DNA from: DYCT01 sp051875715
GTDB taxonomy: Bacteria; Bacteroidota; Bacteroidia; Bacteroidales; Bacteroidaceae
DNA: 19,876 nt
Assembly: GCA_051875715.1 (NCBI GenBank)
Contig: JBJEHD010000025.1
Location: 1-19,876 of the forward strand
Direction of reading: 5' to 3'
Of the stretch, positions 9,301-15,926 are shown piece by piece (within the stretch, counting starts at the first letter, position 1; the number at the start of each line of letters is the position of its first letter). Both the position numbers and the translations under genes were made by a program. Under the pieces are notes generated by a model. It ran no database searches and had not been told where the DNA came from. It worked only from the letters and a program-made list of their open reading frames with translations.

Positions 9301-12300
9301 TCCACCTCCAGTTGATGAACGAAGGCGAGTACGTCAACCACGCCGACTCGTTGTTCCATATTGCCCTGGTGGACGGAAGCAACCCGCACGGGGCCAAACT
9401 GACCATCGACGGCGCTCCCCTGACGGCCGCCGCCCGGCCCATCTACCTGTCCACGACCCGGCCGACCAACAAGGTGCTGGAGGTGCGCTGCGGCGAAGGC
9501 TATGACTTCGAAGATCTGGCCATCGTACTCCGCTCCGAGTGCGACATCTACACCTGCGACACCGTCCGCTTCTCGGCCCACTTCCTTCCCTCGGCCGGCG
9601 ACATCCACGTCAGCACGCCGTCGGACAAGTGGCTGATGAACACCGAGTCGGCCTACGACCAGGGCTACTACATGCCCGTGCGCATCGACGGTTTCGACGT
9701 GAACCACCGCGGATTCGACCACATCGAACTGCAATATAAGATTTCGACCAAGGGCGAGAAGGACTGGACCAACCTATGCAGCTACTACGCCGACTCCACC
9801 CGCTACGCCGCCGCCAACGGCACCCGCGCCATGATTGGCGACGACGGCTACATCGAGGCCCGCTTCTTCGGCGAGAAAGACCCGATTGAGCAGCAATACG
9901 ACCTGCGCGCCGTGACCTACTGCCGCTACGGCAACGGATTCATCACCAGTTCGTCGCCCATCCTGACAGGCATCAAGGACACGCGCCGGCCCGCCCCGTT
10001 CGGCAATGTCGAGCCGGCCAACGGCGTGCTGACCGTCAACGACAACATCCGCATCGCCTTCAGCGAAGACATCGCGGTGAACTACCTGAGCAAGGTGAAC
10101 CACCTCGACGTGACCGGGCACACCACAAGCAGCGAAATCACCCAGTCCACGTCGCTCCACTTCACCGACAACACCTATGCCCGAACGGCCGTCAAGCGCA
10201 ACCTGACGGGCAAGGACCTGACCATCGAGATGCTCATCAAGCCGGCCTCGACCGGGAAGACGATGACCCTGTTCAGCCACCTGTGCGAGACGGACACCCT
10301 GCTGTTCCAACTGACAGCCGACAACCGCCTGCAGACCTACATCAACGGACAAACGTTCGCCACGAAGAGCCCGCTCACCTTCGGCGGCTTCCGCCAGGTG
10401 GCCCTGACGATTGACGCCGAGACACACCAGGTATGCTTCTACCAGGGCAACCAGATGCTGGAAAGCACCGCCGGCGAAGCACCCGACTACAACGGAATGG
10501 CTCCGCTGCTGTTCGGCGGCACCTCGGTGAAGTACGGAGAGGTGACCGACCCGTACGTGGGCAACATGCTGGAAGCACGCCTCTGGAACACGGTGCTCAC
10601 CCCCTCGGAACTCAGCCAGTTCGGCTTCAAACGCCTCACGGGCTACGAGCCGGGATTGCTGGACTACTACCCGATGAACGAAGGAACGGGCACCTACCTC
10701 TACGACTTGGCCCAGGGAGCCACGGCCACACTGAACCAAGCCTCGTGGACCCTGCCCGACGGCCTGTCGCTCCGCCTCGACGGCGTGCGCGACGGTGTGA
10801 AACTGGAAGAACGCTTCTTCGCCCGCACCGAGCGGCAGGACTACACCCTCATGTTCTGGTTCAAGACCGACACCCGAGGACGCGGCACACTGCTGGCCAA
10901 CGGCTACGGAAGCCCCGACGAAGTGAACCCGAAGAACAAGTTCTTCATCGGCTTCGAAGGAAAGAACCTGGTGTACCGCAGCAACGGCTTCGAGGAGATC
11001 ATCCCGGGCGACTACAGCGACAACAAGTGGCACCACTACGCCATGACGGTGAACCGCACACGCAATGTGGGCAACATCTACATGGACAACACGCTCTGCT
11101 CGACCTTTGCCATCGACACGCTCGGCGGCATCTCGTCGAACCGGCTCTACCTGGGTGCCAGCTACTACAACCGGGGCACGATGACGACCGTGGAAAACAA
11201 ACTGACCGGAAACATCGACGACCTCAGTTTCTGGGAGACCGCCATGCCAGCCAATGTCATCAACGACTACTACAACATCAGCCCCGAAGGCGACGAACTG
11301 GGACTGCTGGCCTACCTGCCCTTCAGCAAGAACGAGAAGCAGATGGACAACTCCTACAAACTGACTTTCACCACCGAGAGCATGAAACGCTACATCGACC
11401 AAAGCGGCAACTACACCAACCAGGTGGACACCCTCATCCGGGAAGACGTATCGACCCTGGCCGACAAGACCGACTTCGCCCCGGTGCGCGACCTGGGTGT
11501 GAAGGAGAACATCAAGTTCAGCTTCACCGCCAAGGACAACGAACTCATCATCAACCTCGACGAGCCGGACAAGTACATCGAGAACACCACGGTGTACGTC
11601 ACCGTGAAGGACATCCCCGACCTGAACGGCAACGAGATGGAAAGCCCCGTGATGATGTCGGTCTACGTCAACCGCAACGACCTCGTGTGGGCGGAAAAGA
11701 CCCTGGAAATTACCTCCGACGCCTATTGGAGCGAAGACTACATCCGCATCCAAAACAAGGGCGGACAGAAGCACAGCTACACCATCGAAGGCATGCCGGA
11801 ATGGATGACCGTGACCCCATCGGCCGGACACATCGACGCGCTCGACGAGACGCTCATCACCATCCGCATCAACCAAAACATCAACGTAGGCACGTATGAC
11901 GAGGTGCTCTACCTGGTCAACGACAACGGCGTGGCCGAACCGCTGGCCGTCACCGTCAAGGTGCCCGGACAGAAACCCGGATGGACGTGCGACAAGCGCA
12001 ACTTCGACATGAGCATGAACCTCTGCGCCCGCCTCTACGTGAACGACCGCATCTCGACCGACGAGGCCGACCTGGTGGGCGTGTTCAACGGCAACACCTG
12101 CGTGGGCACGGCCCACAACACCTACGACACACAGACGGGCCAAAGCTACGTCTACCTCTCCGTCTACGGCAATGCCGAAGACGACGGCACCGCACCGCTG
12201 ACCTTCTACGTATGGGATGCCAGCACCGGCATCACCTACCAGGCCCTGCCGCGCGACATGGAGGGCATCGTCTTCAAGGACGGCACCCTGGTGGGCACGG

Positions 12301-13508
12301 CAGACAAGCCCGTCCTGCTGGATGCCGGATCCATCATCCAGCAGCAGTTCGCCCTGGACGAAGGATGGAACTGGATCTCGTTCAACGTCTACAACCAGGG
12401 ATTCAACGACGTGGAGAAAATCCTGCCCCTGCTGAAGGCCAAGAACGGCGACCAGGTGAAGGACCCGACCCACAGCGCCGTGATGAGTTACAAGAACGAG
12501 GAGTGGATCTACAACAAACCCATCGTCTTCGACAATACGCACATGTACCAAATCTACGACAACGAGGCCAAGAGCGTCCAGATTCCGGGCTACCTGCTGA
12601 AGGACGACCGCCGCCGCACCGTCAGCCTCGTGCCGGGATGGAACTACATCGGCTATGCCGCCAACATCAACCTCACGTTGAAAGAAGCCTTGGCCGGCTA
12701 TGCCGACCAGGCATTGGACGGTGACCTCATCAAGTCGCAAGACGAGTTTGCCATCTTCTCGGACAACGGACAAGGCACGCGCCAATGGAAAGGCAACCTG
12801 ACCTACATGCGCACCGGCGAAGGCTATATGTTCTTCCGCAACGCAGCGAAAGGGACCTCGACGGCCGGATTCACCTATCCGTACATCGAGCCCAACTCGG
12901 GCTACTACGCCAAGGCACGTAAAGCCGCCAGCGTGGCCGCCACGGCCGCCATGCCCTTCAGCAACCGCCTGTCCGGAAGCATGACCCTCGTGGCACGGGC
13001 CACCGGCATCGACCTGCAAGCCGGCGATGTGCTGGCTGCCTTCGACGGAGCCGAACTGCGCGGAACGACCCAGGCCAACGCGGCCGACAGCCTGTTCTAC
13101 CTCAACATCGGAGGTGACGAGCCGACCAACCTGCGCTTCGCCCTGATGCGCGACGGCAAGGTGGTGGCTTACGCCGCCACCGAACTGGCCTACAGCAACC
13201 ACGCTGTCTGCGGCTCGCCCAAAGCACCCACGGCACTCGACTTCGCCGGACGCACACAAGCCTACGGCATCGCGCCCAACCCGTTTGCCGACTACGTGGA
13301 CTTCTGCATCCCGACCTGCGAAGGCGACCAAGTGGAGATACGCATCCTCTCTGTCGACGGCACCCTCCTCGACCAACACAGCCTGACGGCCACCACCGAT
13401 GCCACCGCCTTCCGCTGGAACGGAGGAGCCGGCTTGGCCGCCGGAGCCTACGTGGCCGAGGTTTCTATCAATGGAATCACACACGTATTCAAACTGATGA
13501 AACAATGA
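3378..13508 (+). CDS. Giant T9SS-exported multidomain surface protein (LamG, FnIII-like, BACON-like)
   Basis: This 3376-residue protein is predicted to be secreted and displayed on the surface, probably as an adhesin or glycan-binding structural protein; no catalytic motif is seen. It has an N-terminal signal peptide (hydrophobic core LLLSLLLLTLTLPG). FnIII-like regions lie at about 320-440 and 580-672, and a LamG-like domain at 711-896 (FHGYIDEVRLWSKTLTADEI). A carboxypeptidase-regulatory-like region spans about 963-1080, and an amphipathic beta-rich region 1469-1588. An Ig-like region lies near 2198-2245, with further LamG-like domains at 2258-2438 and 2455-2651. A BACON-like domain is at 2772-2863 (PEWMTVTPSAG). 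Two AF-G modules lie near 2868-2985 and 3200-3275 and flank two GWNxI repeats. The final 80 residues match a T9SS type A sorting domain (IAPNPFADYVDF, ending FKLMKQ). I chose the ATG at 3378 because the one at 3351 lies inside the candidate promoter; 3399 is also possible. The stop overlaps the next ATG. Confidence 0.85.
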   Translation: MFYKSMRMIQKQTIRQRRHGRGLLLSLLLLTLTLPGRAVDYINMEYAYQAMQMENGKIHLRCMFDDWGGSHYYVKEAILYAVYDDNQKVYIGKFESGSNVSDANYYTNIGNSNKATYSDNIYQNTSLWVGVDSYMGGQAEGYLTVTNGYNGAISGYYKTFYGQSTYKLDKGRYVCWVDNTSKSGQVFVEMDWHYPTKLADKKFRIFVSYKCAGASNAPNRQMGDIFTGTSIEQPITLVPAYVSTDAERANQMEVRYMLLKDFKSLKYYYDGGAEILPLSGNNGVFYLQADREYKNLYLQGEYYYSDRTTVTATSDKMDVKAIRPIKNLKATTVQDRRGSVMLTWQLDNPSGEDAISAIDMFEIQRATQRDFSDAKAVTTILIEKDKGDYSYKDSTDLFMQIGSNYYSQYTRQEIYYRIRREQTSLWGWKCSQEARINRDLSVAIGTGSKVTVPDDFEDTHRLQIDIAPYNDTICYDRYGNPQAIAVRDPKAGYYLEYETQQYLGNWTYTEWETHQENLSDEIAEKLNDANNTDTVSFYFTLSQPCTRIRPTAIRARTALGVRGEGVGLDYRVYSYEEGAKMKRLSVSKGFYDDYNYLTWETSTDDYNYFFIKRREVTKEGNTGDWQLLVTNLQQKFYKDTDIDPRKFYEYQVFLAYQCGNQAFRRDSSNVDLGFVRSVGTVEGYIRYADGTAVPNTELTVDSPDGISSGRSLYFRDNIQYAHVASTDEAIAIPDRWTVQMYVQNDDTEGTTPRTLMRWGDYRIDIQDGRPYLSIGDETPLVQASAIPTGEFHHLSVSVDATTDSVWFYIDGKPDTAGILSRKNTQEQDLVNMGGQPQWYTVMGTQLCSVTYAFHGYIDEVRLWSKTLTADEIADNYRRFLSGKEVGLTAYWRFDEEMPHKNQSYAGTFIDWAGIGTTDTKRHNGRTYYWNGSRMAFINATTSHIPSQAQLWFKGTTNGSGYYRITGLPIVGESTYTLTPVSPSGQKFSPAGGLSVTLDLSNKTKSNINFTITSSYEFSGTVLYEGSSIPVRDVQFLLNGEVVRNSAGIAITTDEEGEFSFYVPRGANTIQVVKDGHTFLDNGYLLNDEGQPVREFEKQLQGIRFWDTTKVKLMGRLVGGTVQGGQPLGRSLSRNNLGDSLRIVLQLEGDNKSWIVKDQLNDDIKTRTEHFEHLNEAHGNDVISERHRITIKPDETTGEYVALLYPVKYKVVEASATGYVTLFQDGMVSEVLDLSDSVRVWCDEATYEKNGQSVTDVVEYGARYDRIYRAPIQLTFKQVNEQGEEYFGNTRYESANLIGVKETIPLYDKESGRYLFGHPVFEKGLYYVFQASAHEDYHYNNKTGGLLDQVATGAGAQLQVHNGFSTNATGSTYELDSLGQCLVGISVGNVSYNMTGADALQRFSMTAVIDETPIESDILEAYIMGAKEDEAGKQIIAGEKAQLFDILRDPPGANSSAWLEAGSTYKYSYHWEWGWKAGVQFNFSLGSGSTNYQGVISGGVVEAGIINETSKEHTLGIDATLGYGTTTDYTYTFTANQRIETSSDPFMVGADADIYIGGMQSIAITPVISVRVINETMYKQLQGGESTGSLLVIDQATDADGKTYYLVRSEAVSLDAPFVSTFTYTGDHIENNLIPDLIKRRNATLFTGTLAEAQELADKRGSVVYWSMRPAGDEDFGSCNTNGQNLVRGNTQTTGNWNYALVKPSGMEDYSFNDSIYDYNETIATWIRFLALNEKEKVEVGNDKLIGNYNVSGNAALSYSEEYEGEQDSYRYFQTPGVFDISSAGPSLGEAGKIATDFLNMDKQMFDSIQVSFSGVEFSLGIKPVAEINVEKPSNAAQTLSYTRQTGFNLDMEFYSNMSIDVYRKKAQTYSEEDAAITNDLFWKKDYQSFVEKIISEQSGNYFVKFVDKDKIDRYGSLVYRVRGGATRCPFEDEYKPRFYNSDKVINERTLRIENPRIQVEEASVSNVPSDKPAVFHLQLMNEGEYVNHADSLFHIALVDGSNPHGAKLTIDGAPLTAAARPIYLSTTRPTNKVLEVRCGEGYDFEDLAIVLRSECDIYTCDTVRFSAHFLPSAGDIHVSTPSDKWLMNTESAYDQGYYMPVRIDGFDVNHRGFDHIELQYKISTKGEKDWTNLCSYYADSTRYAAANGTRAMIGDDGYIEARFFGEKDPIEQQYDLRAVTYCRYGNGFITSSSPILTGIKDTRRPAPFGNVEPANGVLTVNDNIRIAFSEDIAVNYLSKVNHLDVTGHTTSSEITQSTSLHFTDNTYARTAVKRNLTGKDLTIEMLIKPASTGKTMTLFSHLCETDTLLFQLTADNRLQTYINGQTFATKSPLTFGGFRQVALTIDAETHQVCFYQGNQMLESTAGEAPDYNGMAPLLFGGTSVKYGEVTDPYVGNMLEARLWNTVLTPSELSQFGFKRLTGYEPGLLDYYPMNEGTGTYLYDLAQGATATLNQASWTLPDGLSLRLDGVRDGVKLEERFFARTERQDYTLMFWFKTDTRGRGTLLANGYGSPDEVNPKNKFFIGFEGKNLVYRSNGFEEIIPGDYSDNKWHHYAMTVNRTRNVGNIYMDNTLCSTFAIDTLGGISSNRLYLGASYYNRGTMTTVENKLTGNIDDLSFWETAMPANVINDYYNISPEGDELGLLAYLPFSKNEKQMDNSYKLTFTTESMKRYIDQSGNYTNQVDTLIREDVSTLADKTDFAPVRDLGVKENIKFSFTAKDNELIINLDEPDKYIENTTVYVTVKDIPDLNGNEMESPVMMSVYVNRNDLVWAEKTLEITSDAYWSEDYIRIQNKGGQKHSYTIEGMPEWMTVTPSAGHIDALDETLITIRINQNINVGTYDEVLYLVNDNGVAEPLAVTVKVPGQKPGWTCDKRNFDMSMNLCARLYVNDRISTDEADLVGVFNGNTCVGTAHNTYDTQTGQSYVYLSVYGNAEDDGTAPLTFYVWDASTGITYQALPRDMEGIVFKDGTLVGTADKPVLLDAGSIIQQQFALDEGWNWISFNVYNQGFNDVEKILPLLKAKNGDQVKDPTHSAVMSYKNEEWIYNKPIVFDNTHMYQIYDNEAKSVQIPGYLLKDDRRRTVSLVPGWNYIGYAANINLTLKEALAGYADQALDGDLIKSQDEFAIFSDNGQGTRQWKGNLTYMRTGEGYMFFRNAAKGTSTAGFTYPYIEPNSGYYAKARKAASVAATAAMPFSNRLSGSMTLVARATGIDLQAGDVLAAFDGAELRGTTQANAADSLFYLNIGGDEPTNLRFALMRDGKVVAYAATELAYSNHAVCGSPKAPTALDFAGRTQAYGIAPNPFADYVDFCIPTCEGDQVEIRILSVDGTLLDQHSLTATTDATAFRWNGGAGLAAGAYVAEVSINGITHVFKLMKQ

Positions 13509-14290
13509 AAACATACCGAACCATCCTGACCGCAGCCCTCCTCCTCATCCTCGGAGGGGGCTGCTCCTCCGACGGCGACAACCCGTCGGCCTCGCCCGCC
13601 CATGCCGACAAACCCAACTGGAGCATCGACCTCACGGGCAACGAAGCACGTCCCGCCTGGGAGGTGCCCTCCTATGCCGACTATCAAGTAAACATGACCG
13701 CCCTGCCCCGCCTCAGCCCCGCCTTGGAGCAACTGGCCGGCGACGACGACCGCATGGCTGCCTTCATCGACGGCGAATGCCGCGCCGTGGTCAATGCCTG
13801 GAAAAGCGAAGAGAATGGGCACGTCTACTTCCCGCTCTTCATCTACAACAACGCCGGCAGCAGCCAGCAGGTGACGCTGAAATACTACAACAGCCGCTTC
13901 AGTTGCCTGTTCACGCTGGAGAACGCCTTTGTGTTCCACTCCGACGAGATGCTGGGTTTCGACAACAACGACTTCGTGCCCGCCCTGGAAAGCGGCGGCA
14001 AGTTTCCGGCCTATGCGCCGGTCACCATCAGCCTGACAGACGACGCACGGCCCTTCGTCCTCCATGCCGACGACGAACTGGCCGCCTTTGCAGGCAGCGA
14101 GTGCCGGAGCGTCCACTGGGTGGAGGACGGCAAACACCGGCTGGGCATCTTCGGCCGCGAAGGAGAAACCATCCACCTGCAATACTACAGCGGCGAGAAA
14201 CAAGGCATCTACCGCTCGAACGAGACCTTCACGATGAAGAACGGTACCGACCTGACACTACAACCTTCCTGGCAACCAGTGACAAAATAG
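13505..14290 (+). CDS. Lipoprotein with two copies of a module shared with the giant protein
   Basis: This 261-residue protein has a lipoprotein signal peptide, a hydrophobic stretch ending LILGGGC with C20 as the likely lipidated cysteine, then SSDGD. It is probably attached to the outer membrane. The mature part contains two related modules, at about 60-145 (DDDRMAAFIDGECRAV, then QVTLKYY) and 170-245 (ADDELAAFAGSECRSV, then IHLQYYSG). The same pattern occurs twice near the C-terminus of the giant protein (ADLVGVFNGNTCVG and GDVLAAFDGAELRG). Its ATG overlaps the giant gene's stop (ATGA), which indicates translational coupling. I do not recognise a named family. A role as anchor, partner or chaperone of the giant protein is inference from the coupling and the shared module. 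Confidence 0.8.
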   Translation: MKTYRTILTAALLLILGGGCSSDGDNPSASPAHADKPNWSIDLTGNEARPAWEVPSYADYQVNMTALPRLSPALEQLAGDDDRMAAFIDGECRAVVNAWKSEENGHVYFPLFIYNNAGSSQQVTLKYYNSRFSCLFTLENAFVFHSDEMLGFDNNDFVPALESGGKFPAYAPVTISLTDDARPFVLHADDELAAFAGSECRSVHWVEDGKHRLGIFGREGETIHLQYYSGEKQGIYRSNETFTMKNGTDLTLQPSWQPVTK

Positions 14291-14400
14291 ACGAAAAGAG
14301 CAACATCCTCGCCGCCGGCTCGGGAACGGTCAGCACAAGGCCATCCCATGCCGACGGCTTTTTCGCGAACAAAATACGGATTCAACAAAGAAACAGCCCT

Positions 14401-15423
14401 ATGCGTAAAAGCAACTACCTACGATTCCTTTTGGCAACCGCCCTGACGGCCGCCCTGACAGCCGCCTGCTCCGACAGCAACACGCCCCTCGGAGACGAAC
14501 CGGACACGCCCGAACAACCGAGCACGCCCGAACCCAAACGCGTCCCCATCACCTTCACCACCACAGTGGATACGAAGGGGACGGAACTCAACAACGACAA
14601 CTTTACCGCCTTCACCCTTTTCGCATTAAACCAAAGCGGAGAATACCTTGAAGGCATCACCGAGACAGGTGCGACCTACACAAAAGGGGCAGACGGCACA
14701 TGGACCACACCGGAAGGCATCACCTGGCCCACCGACGGGTCGAAAGTCGCCTTCTATGCCATCAACGGCAACGAGGTCAAAGCCGGAGAGGAATTCGACA
14801 AGGAGAATAAGACGTTCCACTTCGTGGTGGACGAAGATGTCAACAACATGGACGACATCCTGGTATGCTACCTGACCGACCAAACACAGCCGCCCACAGG
14901 CGAAAGCGTCGTGTTGCGCTTCAGCCACCTCACCATGGCCCTGCAGTTCAAAATCACGAACAAACTGTCAAGCAAAACCATTCACATCAAGGAAGTGGTG
15001 CTACGCAACGTCGCCTACATGGCCGACTACCGCTTTGCCGACGGCACCCTGACCCTGGGCAGCGACAAGACCCACTACACCCTGCTGACCACCAGTTCGG
15101 AGACCGGACTGACCATCCCGGCCGGAGAATGGAAGATCGTCTACGGCACAGACTATCCCGCAACGGGCACAAGCCACTACCTCTACGTGCTGCCGCAAAC
15201 CACGACGGCCTGGGACAAGACCACCGCCGCCAACGCCAGCGGGCAGACCGGCACGTACCTGTACATCCGTCTGCGAGTGGACGGCACAAGCACCGACCAA
15301 GAGATTGCCATCCCCATCGGTGCCACCTGGACAGCAAACGGCAACAAACTGTATAACATCAACATCAACTCCACAGCCATCGGGATGGATGGCCAACCCT
15401 TTACCCTAAAAACAGAAGAATGA
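14401..15423 (+). CDS. Fimbrillin-family lipoprotein (Mfa1/FimA-like)
   Basis: This 340-residue protein has a lipoprotein signal peptide with lipobox LTAAC (C23), then a proline- and acid-rich linker at about 30-46. The fimbrillin-like N-terminal region starts at about 48 (VPITFTTTVDTKG), with the family hallmark VLRFSHLTMALQFKI at about 171-185. A beta-rich C-terminal half follows (LTIPAGEWKIVYG, NKLYNININ). Fimbrillins are exported as lipoproteins and polymerise into fimbriae or act as minor or tip components; which role applies here is not clear. The start at 14401 is set by the signal peptide; the frame is open upstream to 13777 but that part only overlaps the lipoprotein gene. It follows that gene after 110 bases and is likely in the same transcript. 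No fimbrial usher, anchor or peptidase gene is adjacent, so this is not a full fimbrial operon. Confidence 0.85.
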   Translation: MRKSNYLRFLLATALTAALTAACSDSNTPLGDEPDTPEQPSTPEPKRVPITFTTTVDTKGTELNNDNFTAFTLFALNQSGEYLEGITETGATYTKGADGTWTTPEGITWPTDGSKVAFYAINGNEVKAGEEFDKENKTFHFVVDEDVNNMDDILVCYLTDQTQPPTGESVVLRFSHLTMALQFKITNKLSSKTIHIKEVVLRNVAYMADYRFADGTLTLGSDKTHYTLLTTSSETGLTIPAGEWKIVYGTDYPATGTSHYLYVLPQTTTAWDKTTAANASGQTGTYLYIRLRVDGTSTDQEIAIPIGATWTANGNKLYNININSTAIGMDGQPFTLKTEE

Positions 15424-15596
15424 ATACAACAAAGAATCGGAAAAAGAAAAACTACGAAGTACCCTCCATCGAAATCATCCGCCTGCAGGCCGAACAAGGC
15501 ATGGCCGACATCATCGTCGGCAGCCGTGAGCCACAGGAGGAGGAGGACCTCAACTCGAGCGGAGCACCCAAACGCCAGAGTCCGTTTTGGGACTAA
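15420..15596 (+). CDS. Small protein of 58 residues coupled to the fimbrillin gene
   Basis: The ATG at 15420 overlaps the fimbrillin stop (ATGA), and the frame runs to a TAA at 15594-15596. The product starts with a very basic segment (MNTTKNRKKK), followed by YEVPSIEIIRLQAEQGMAD, and ends in an acidic, polar tail finishing SPFWD. There is no signal peptide or membrane segment. The middle resembles short Bacteroidota proteins of the pattern YxxPxxEVIExExE, often seen as uncharacterised genes near fimbrillin or surface lipoprotein genes; this is from memory of the pattern, not a search. Codon use is GC-rich like the upstream genes, and the stop-start overlap argues for real translation. Function unknown. 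Confidence 0.65.
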   Translation: MNTTKNRKKKNYEVPSIEIIRLQAEQGMADIIVGSREPQEEEDLNSSGAPKRQSPFWD

Positions 15597-15926
15597 GAAA
15601 CCTGCCCCGCCTAATGGACACAGCAACACCGATACGCCTTACCACAGTGCACGGACTCAAGTATGCCCGCAAGCCACACGCACAGCCATGTGAGTGAAAG
15701 GCGGCCAAAGTAGGAACTTTCTTTTTGGCATCTGTCTTCCCGTTTCTCGGTTACAATGGAGCCCCATTGCGCCCTCAAAACGAGAACACATCTGCTCAAA
15801 AATAGAAGTTGTTATCATCATAACGCGAATGACCGATTTGGGATAAAAAGAGGGCAGCCACTTGCATATGCCGAGATATTTTGCGAATATTGCACTCTTT
15901 TAATAATCAACTCCGCGAAATCATAT
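15597..15926. other. Non-coding boundary between surface cluster and restriction-modification operon
   Basis: I see no credible gene here. A weak hairpin candidate pairs GCCAAA at 15704-15709 with TTTGGC at 15724-15729, with an alternative inner pairing at 15707-15720 (AAAGT with ACTTT); it might end the surface-cluster transcript. AT content rises visibly from about 15780. Near the methyltransferase gene, CTTG (15861-15864) and GAATATTG (15885-15892) are spaced like a Bacteroidota promoter but match poorly, so I do not call a promoter. No direct repeats marking an insertion end are obvious. Confidence 0.55.

Noticed and set aside
9774..13514. A 1246-codon open frame on the minus strand opposite the giant gene
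   Set aside because: Its sequence is low in complexity (runs rich in V, H, G, R, E), with no signal peptide or family motif. Long antisense frames are expected opposite GC-rich genes whose third positions are mostly G or C.
13777..14400. Upstream extension of the fimbrillin frame
   Set aside because: The extension overlaps the lipoprotein gene in another frame and would bury the lipoprotein signal peptide that starts at 14401.
15611..15799. A 62-codon minus-strand frame between the two clusters
   Set aside because: It has no start context or promoter, an odd cysteine- and tryptophan-rich composition, and no neighbour on that strand.
15756..15926. Upstream ATG of the first methyltransferase frame
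   Set aside because: It would add 57 residues with no family similarity before motif I; C5 methyltransferases normally start a few residues before motif I, as with the ATG at 15927.
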